Assembly: GCA_014872815.1 (NCBI GenBank)
Contig: WKFK01000008.1
Span: forward strand, 116,534-180,533
Direction of reading: 5' to 3'
DNA: 64,000 bases
Source: Paracoccaceae bacterium
GTDB taxonomy: Bacteria > Pseudomonadota > Alphaproteobacteria > Rhodobacterales > Rhodobacteraceae
Both the position numbers and the translations under genes were made by a program. Numbering within the stretch: the stretch's first letter is position 1; every line of letters starts with the position of its first letter. Positions 59,813 through 64,000 of this stretch are shown one piece after another. Under the pieces are notes generated by a model that saw nothing but the letters and a program-made list of their open reading frames with translations, did not search any database and was not told where the DNA came from.

Positions 59813-61380
59813 GTTTGGACCTGTCGCTATTCTTGGAGGCGTTCCACTTCCTGCGGCCTTGGCTGCTTGTGTTGGCCATACCGGTGCTTGTGACCTGGTG
59901 GCGGTTGCGTCAGAGGCGTGGCGCAACGGGCGGCAATGATGGCTGGCTCGCGCCGCATTTGGCCGAGGCGCTGACGGTGCCAGGGAACTCGGCAGGGCGG
60001 GTGCAGCCGATTGATGTGATCTCTCTGGTGCTTTTGTTGTTGGTGGCTGCCGTGTCGGGGCCAAGCTGGACCCGTGCGCCGACACCCTTTGCGGCGCAGA
60101 CCGCACCGCTGGTGGTGGTGATGCAGGTCACGCCGTCGATGGAACAAACCGATGTGGCGCCGGAACGGTTGGCACGGGCGCGGCAGAAGACGATGGATTT
60201 GCTTGCCTTACGTAGCGGCGCACGCACAGCGTTGGTGGCCTTTGCAGGTTCTGCGCATGTGGTGGTGCCGATGAGTGAAGATCCTGGGGTGATGCAGCCG
60301 TATCTGGAAGGGCTGACTACGGCGGTGATGCCGGTTGAGGGGCAGGACATTCAGGCCGGATTTGCCACGGCGCAGGCCTTGCTGGCACGGGAAGGCGCGC
60401 CGGGGGGCGTGGTGTTTATGGTTGATGAGTTGTCGGCCAGTGCGGCGGCGGAACTGGCGGCGGCTTGGGGTAATGCAGGTTCTGGTGAGGAGGGGGCTGC
60501 GGTTTCTGAGACTGTGGCTTCGATGAGTTTCCTGTTCATGCTGCCTGAAGGCACGACCTTGCCGCAGGTGCCGGACGGGGCATCGGCAACGCGTGTGACG
60601 CCGGACAACGGCGACGTGGCGGAGGTGGAGCGCTCGCTGGCCTCGGCCTATCGGCGGGCGCAATTGGAAGACGAGGCGCAGCCGTGGGAGGATCGCGGCG
60701 CGTGGTTGGCCTGGCCGGCGTTGGCTTTGATGCTGCTGTGGTTTCGGCGCGGGATGGCGGTGCGTTGGGCGGGGCAGGCGGTCTTGGTGCTTTGGCTTAT
60801 GCAACCGGGGCAGGCGCAGGCGGAGGGCTGGCGCGATTGGTTTTTGACGCCGGATCAGCAGGGCTGGCGGGCGTTTGAGCGCAAGGACTACGCCGATGCT
60901 GCGGAGGCGTTTGAAGACCCGTATTTGCGCGGTGTGGCGCTCTATCGCAGTGGGCAATATGAGACGGCGGCGCAGGAGATGGCGCGGCTGGGCACGGCGG
61001 AGGCGGCGTTTTTACAGGGCATGGCACATCTGAAGTCCCGCAGCTATCGCGATGGGGTGCGGGCGTTTGAAAGGGCGTTGGAGATTGACCCAGAGCACAA
61101 GGCCGCGCAGCGGAACCTGCCGATTTCTAAAGCTATTGTGGAGTATGTGGAGACCACGCGAGAGCAATCTGACACGGGTGAGGACACCGGCATTGGCGCA
61201 GACGATGTGGTGTTTGACAATGAAAGCGGGCGCGGGGAAGACACGCAGATTGAGGTGCCGCAGGAAGATGCGCCCGCGCATTTGTCGACCGAGCAGTGGA
61301 TGCGCACGGTGGACACGCGCACGGAGGATTTCCTGAAGCAGCGTTTCAGGCTGGAAGCGGCACGGGGGGAGCAGCCATGA
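59809..61380 (+). CDS. batB: BatB/BatC-type VWA-TPR membrane protein with degenerate metal site
   Basis: A 523-residue fusion of a VWA domain and tetratricopeptide repeats. The VWA begins LVVVMQVTPSMEQTD near 101-115; the first MIDAS Asp is Gln106 and the first Ser is Thr108, so metal-dependent ligand binding is probably lost. A hydrophobic pair near 325-360 (LAWPALALMLLWF, GQAVLVLWLM) is followed by TPR-like helices (about 375-440, KDYADAAEAF and YRDGVRAFERALEIDP) and an acidic tail with GEDTGIGADD. It overlaps BatA and BatD by 4 bases each. Confidence 0.85.
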   Translation: MSLDLSLFLEAFHFLRPWLLVLAIPVLVTWWRLRQRRGATGGNDGWLAPHLAEALTVPGNSAGRVQPIDVISLVLLLLVAAVSGPSWTRAPTPFAAQTAPLVVVMQVTPSMEQTDVAPERLARARQKTMDLLALRSGARTALVAFAGSAHVVVPMSEDPGVMQPYLEGLTTAVMPVEGQDIQAGFATAQALLAREGAPGGVVFMVDELSASAAAELAAAWGNAGSGEEGAAVSETVASMSFLFMLPEGTTLPQVPDGASATRVTPDNGDVAEVERSLASAYRRAQLEDEAQPWEDRGAWLAWPALALMLLWFRRGMAVRWAGQAVLVLWLMQPGQAQAEGWRDWFLTPDQQGWRAFERKDYADAAEAFEDPYLRGVALYRSGQYETAAQEMARLGTAEAAFLQGMAHLKSRSYRDGVRAFERALEIDPEHKAAQRNLPISKAIVEYVETTREQSDTGEDTGIGADDVVFDNESGRGEDTQIEVPQEDAPAHLSTEQWMRTVDTRTEDFLKQRFRLEAARGEQP

Positions 61381-62657
61381 GATGGGGCTTTGCCTTTGTG
61401 CTCTGGGTGGTGAGCGTTGTGGCGGTTTGGGCCCAAGATGTGCAGCCCAAGCTTGAAGTGACGTTTGAGGAAAGCGAAACCGTGCCGGGACAGCCGCTGA
61501 CGCTGCGGCTGACGGTGTTGGTGCCAACTTTCATGCCGGATCCGCCGGTGTGGCCAGATTTTGAGACCCCCAATCTGATGGTGCGGCTGCCATCCAAGGC
61601 GAGTTCGCCGACCAGCAAAAGCATTGGCGGGGAGACGTGGTCAGGGATTTCGCGACGCTATCAGATCACGCCGGTGGTGCCGGGGACGTTTGAGATCCCG
61701 GCGGGCGAAGTGAAAGTACGGTATCGGGCGCTTGAGGGCAGCGACGTTTTGGAAGCAGCGTTGCCAGTGCCTGCGCAGACAGTGACGGGTGTTGTGCCGG
61801 AGGGCGCGGAAGGGATGGACCCGTTTGTGGCCGCCGAGAAGCTGACACTGACGCAAACTGTTGAGGGAGAGACCACGGGGCTGGGCGCCGGTGCAAGCTT
61901 TACCCGCGTGCTTGAGGTGCAGATCGAAGGTGTGTCGCCGATGTTCTTGCCATCTGTCACGCCGGAAGAAGGGTTAGCGGGGCTGCGGGCTTATCCAGAA
62001 AGCCCGGTGGCCGAGGAGACCGAAAACCGCGGTGTGGTGAGTGGCGCGCGTGTTGAGAAGACGGTTTATGTGGTGGAAGGCGGCGCGGCCGGCGCGCTGC
62101 CTGAGGTGCGTTTGCAGTGGTTCAATCTGAAGAGCGGCAAAGTGGAAGAGGCCGTGGCTGAGGCCGTCGAGGTGCAAGCGGATGCGCCGATTTTGGCACC
62201 GAGTGCAGAGCCGTTGGATGTTGAAAAGGTCGTGCGCTGGGGCGCGGCTTTGGTGGCGCTGTTACTTGCTGCATGGGCTTTTGTGCGCTGGGGGCTGCCG
62301 GTTTTGCGAAGGACTTGGGGCAGAGCGCAGGAGCGGCGGTTGCAGAGTGCGGGCTATGCCTACGGATTGCTGAAACAGGCGATGCAGAAACGGGATCTGA
62401 GTCTCTCCAAACAGGCCTATTTGCGTTGGGCGCGGAAGGTGCCGCTTGCCGGACAAGAGACTGAGAAAGCGATTGAAGAAGCCTTCTTGCAGATTGGCGC
62501 GGCGCGGTTTGGCACTGGCCGCGTGACCGAGGAAGCGCAGGCTTGGGCGAACCTCAAAACACTCTGCCATAGAAAACACCGCGAAACCCGCTATCGTCGC
62601 GACACGAAGACTCCGGATTTGCCACCGCTCAATCCGGTCTCCACGCATCAGAACTGA
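61377..62657 (+). CDS. batD: BatD family protein
   Basis: A 426-residue protein with a signal peptide ending VVAVWAQ near 20, Ig-like beta domains (KLEVTFEESETVPGQPLTL), a transmembrane helix near 285-300 (WGAALVALLLAAWAFVRW) and a cytoplasmic helical tail ending in KTPDLPPLN. The BatD (oxygen tolerance) family is periplasmic and membrane bound. The start overlaps the BatB stop by 4 bases (ATGA), and the multihaem cytochrome gene follows 11 bases after the stop. Confidence 0.88.
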   Translation: MRWGFAFVLWVVSVVAVWAQDVQPKLEVTFEESETVPGQPLTLRLTVLVPTFMPDPPVWPDFETPNLMVRLPSKASSPTSKSIGGETWSGISRRYQITPVVPGTFEIPAGEVKVRYRALEGSDVLEAALPVPAQTVTGVVPEGAEGMDPFVAAEKLTLTQTVEGETTGLGAGASFTRVLEVQIEGVSPMFLPSVTPEEGLAGLRAYPESPVAEETENRGVVSGARVEKTVYVVEGGAAGALPEVRLQWFNLKSGKVEEAVAEAVEVQADAPILAPSAEPLDVEKVVRWGAALVALLLAAWAFVRWGLPVLRRTWGRAQERRLQSAGYAYGLLKQAMQKRDLSLSKQAYLRWARKVPLAGQETEKAIEEAFLQIGAARFGTGRVTEEAQAWANLKTLCHRKHRETRYRRDTKTPDLPPLNPVSTHQN

Positions 62658-62668
62658 AAGACAGCTGT

Positions 62669-64000
62669 ATGACATTTAAGACTTTTTTTGGCATGGCCCT
62701 GGCGTGTGTGATGCTGGGTACTGCCGGAGGTGCGCAGACGCCACATGGCGCTGGCGTGCCGGACTATGTTGGCTCAGAGGCCTGTCGGGATTGTCATTCA
62801 GACGCCTATGACGCGTGGAAAACCTCGCACCATGGCGAGGCCTGGCGGATGCCCGGTGAGGACAGTTTTGTTGGGGCTTTTGAAGGTGAAAGCTTTGAAC
62901 ATGACGGTATGCGTGCGACCTTTGACAGAGATGGCGACGCCTATGTGGTGACGGTGCGCGAGAAGGATGGCGTGGAAGCGCGTTATGAGATGCATTCCGT
63001 GGGTGGGGTGCACCCGCTTGAACATCCTATCCTGTCGACTGGCAAGGGGCGGCTGCAGAGCTTTGATGTGGTCTGGGATGTGGAGCAGCAGAGGTGGTAT
63101 CACCTTTATCCAGATCAGGATTTGCCGCCCGAAGATGCGTTTCACTGGACCGGTGTTTACAAGAATTGGAACAGCCGCTGTGCCGAATGCCACGCCACGG
63201 GGTTTGAGAAGAATTACGACTTTCAGACAAAGCGATACGCCAGCCAGCAGGTTGAGATTGGCGTGGGCTGTGAGGCGTGTCATGGGCCGGGGGCGGCACA
63301 TTTGACCATTGTTGAGGGGGCCAAGCCGGAGGGCTTTGCGGTGGCGTTGGATGACTGGGGCTTTACGGCGACGATGTCGGAGCCTGTCGCTGCAATGGAA
63401 CAATGCGCGGGTTGCCATGCGCGGCGCGAGGGGTTTGGCAACGGCAATCCGCTGCCGGGAGCGGCTTTTGCGGACAACTACAACCTCGCGATGCTGCGGC
63501 CGGGGTTATACCATGCGGACGGGCAGATTTTGGATGAGGTTTATGTTTACGGCTCCTTCCTGCAGTCCAAGATGTCCCAAAAGGGAGTGACCTGCGCCAA
63601 TTGCCATGAGCCGCATTCGGCAGAGGTTGTGGCCGAAGGCAACGCGGTCTGTACGCAGTGTCACTCGCCAGCAGGTAACCCAGAGTTCGAAAGCCTGCGC
63701 TTGGCGGACTACGAGGATGTTGCGCACACCAACCACCCCGTGGGCACCGAGGCAGCGCAATGTGTGAGCTGTCATATGGTGGACAAGGTCTACATGGGCA
63801 CCGATCCGCGGCGTGACCACAGCTTCCGCGTGCCGCGTCCCGATCTCAGTGACGCGCTGGACAGCCCGAATGCCTGCATCACCTGTCATGACGACAAAAC
63901 GAACGAGTGGGCGGCAGGTAATGTGCGCGCGTGGTTCCCCGACGGACGTTGGCAGGAGCCGCATTACGGCGAGGTTCTTGCGAAAGGGCGCGCCGATCCG
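62669..64000 (+). CDS. exported multihaem c-type cytochrome, cut by the right edge
   Basis: 444 visible codons without a stop. A signal peptide (MTFKTFFGMALACVMLG..., cleavage near GGAQ at 23) is followed by eight CxxCH haem sites: CRDCH 39, CAECH 171, CEACH 201, CAGCH 246, CANCH 309, CTQCH 328, CVSCH 365 and CITCH 403 (first-Cys positions). The protein is therefore periplasmic and can carry at least eight haems. The spacing resembles cytochrome c554-like and CxxCH-doublet proteins, some of which continue into TPR repeats, but the C-terminus lies beyond the window. It starts 11 bases after batD, so it is probably in the Bat operon. Confidence 0.88.
   Translation, partial: MTFKTFFGMALACVMLGTAGGAQTPHGAGVPDYVGSEACRDCHSDAYDAWKTSHHGEAWRMPGEDSFVGAFEGESFEHDGMRATFDRDGDAYVVTVREKDGVEARYEMHSVGGVHPLEHPILSTGKGRLQSFDVVWDVEQQRWYHLYPDQDLPPEDAFHWTGVYKNWNSRCAECHATGFEKNYDFQTKRYASQQVEIGVGCEACHGPGAAHLTIVEGAKPEGFAVALDDWGFTATMSEPVAAMEQCAGCHARREGFGNGNPLPGAAFADNYNLAMLRPGLYHADGQILDEVYVYGSFLQSKMSQKGVTCANCHEPHSAEVVAEGNAVCTQCHSPAGNPEFESLRLADYEDVAHTNHPVGTEAAQCVSCHMVDKVYMGTDPRRDHSFRVPRPDLSDALDSPNACITCHDDKTNEWAAGNVRAWFPDGRWQEPHYGEVLAKGRADP

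Overview
This window is ordinary-looking chromosome from an alphaproteobacterium of the Rhodobacteraceae (Roseobacter group). The assignment rests on gene content: crotonyl-CoA carboxylase/reductase next to an ethylmalonyl-CoA mutase (ethylmalonyl-CoA pathway), an HvrA-type H-NS protein, a PhoX-type phosphatase, a TorF-type porin, the mreB-mreC-mreD-mrdA-rodA operon and a capsule export module with kdsA. I see no rRNA, tRNA, CRISPR array, insertion sequence or prophage. Genes are tightly packed and no gene-free stretch exceeds 300 bases; the longest is about 290 bases at 41521-41807.

Layout. 1-12.3 kb: an outer-membrane beta-barrel, an esterase and deoD, an H-NS-like protein, ethylmalonyl-CoA mutase divergent from a PlsB-like acyltransferase and ccr, then a membrane protein, a RecD-like helicase and an SDR. 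12.3-23.6 kb: a Tat-exported PhoX-like phosphatase with a Pho-box-like promoter, a VOC protein, a GNAT enzyme, trpS, a rhomboid-fold protein that has lost its catalytic residues, an HdeD-like protein, then lpoA-like, glnD and murJ on one strand. 23.7-36 kb: rsmI, yraN, gshB; comM; a GST with an unusual C-terminal tail; two cobalamin-salvage-type genes; chaN-like, coaBC, dut, a membrane-anchored MoeB/ThiF protein and an M3 oligopeptidase. 36-43.3 kb: a DUF2975/HTH pair, the capsule operon kpsT-kpsE-like-kdsA-pmm/pgm, and an ArsR-permease operon with two matching operators. 43.3-53.5 kb: a four-Cys uracil-DNA glycosylase, SseB-like protein, ghrA/VOC, the complete Mre/Mrd elongation operon, a porin and rlmJ.

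53.7-64 kb: the most interesting stretch. A periplasmic sulfatase and a periplasmic HAD phosphatase precede a tightly overlapping Bat operon (MoxR, DUF58, DUF4381, BatA, BatB-TPR, BatD). The operon runs into an exported multihaem cytochrome with eight CxxCH motifs, which is cut by the right edge. BatA has an intact metal-binding (MIDAS) motif while that of BatB is degenerate. I infer, but cannot prove, that these genes form one cell-envelope system.

Starts were moved from the longest possible frame wherever overlap with a neighbour, ribosome-binding sites or family length demanded it; TTG starts are proposed for the first porin-like gene, glnD and mreC. All functions come from reading motifs by eye; no database search was run.
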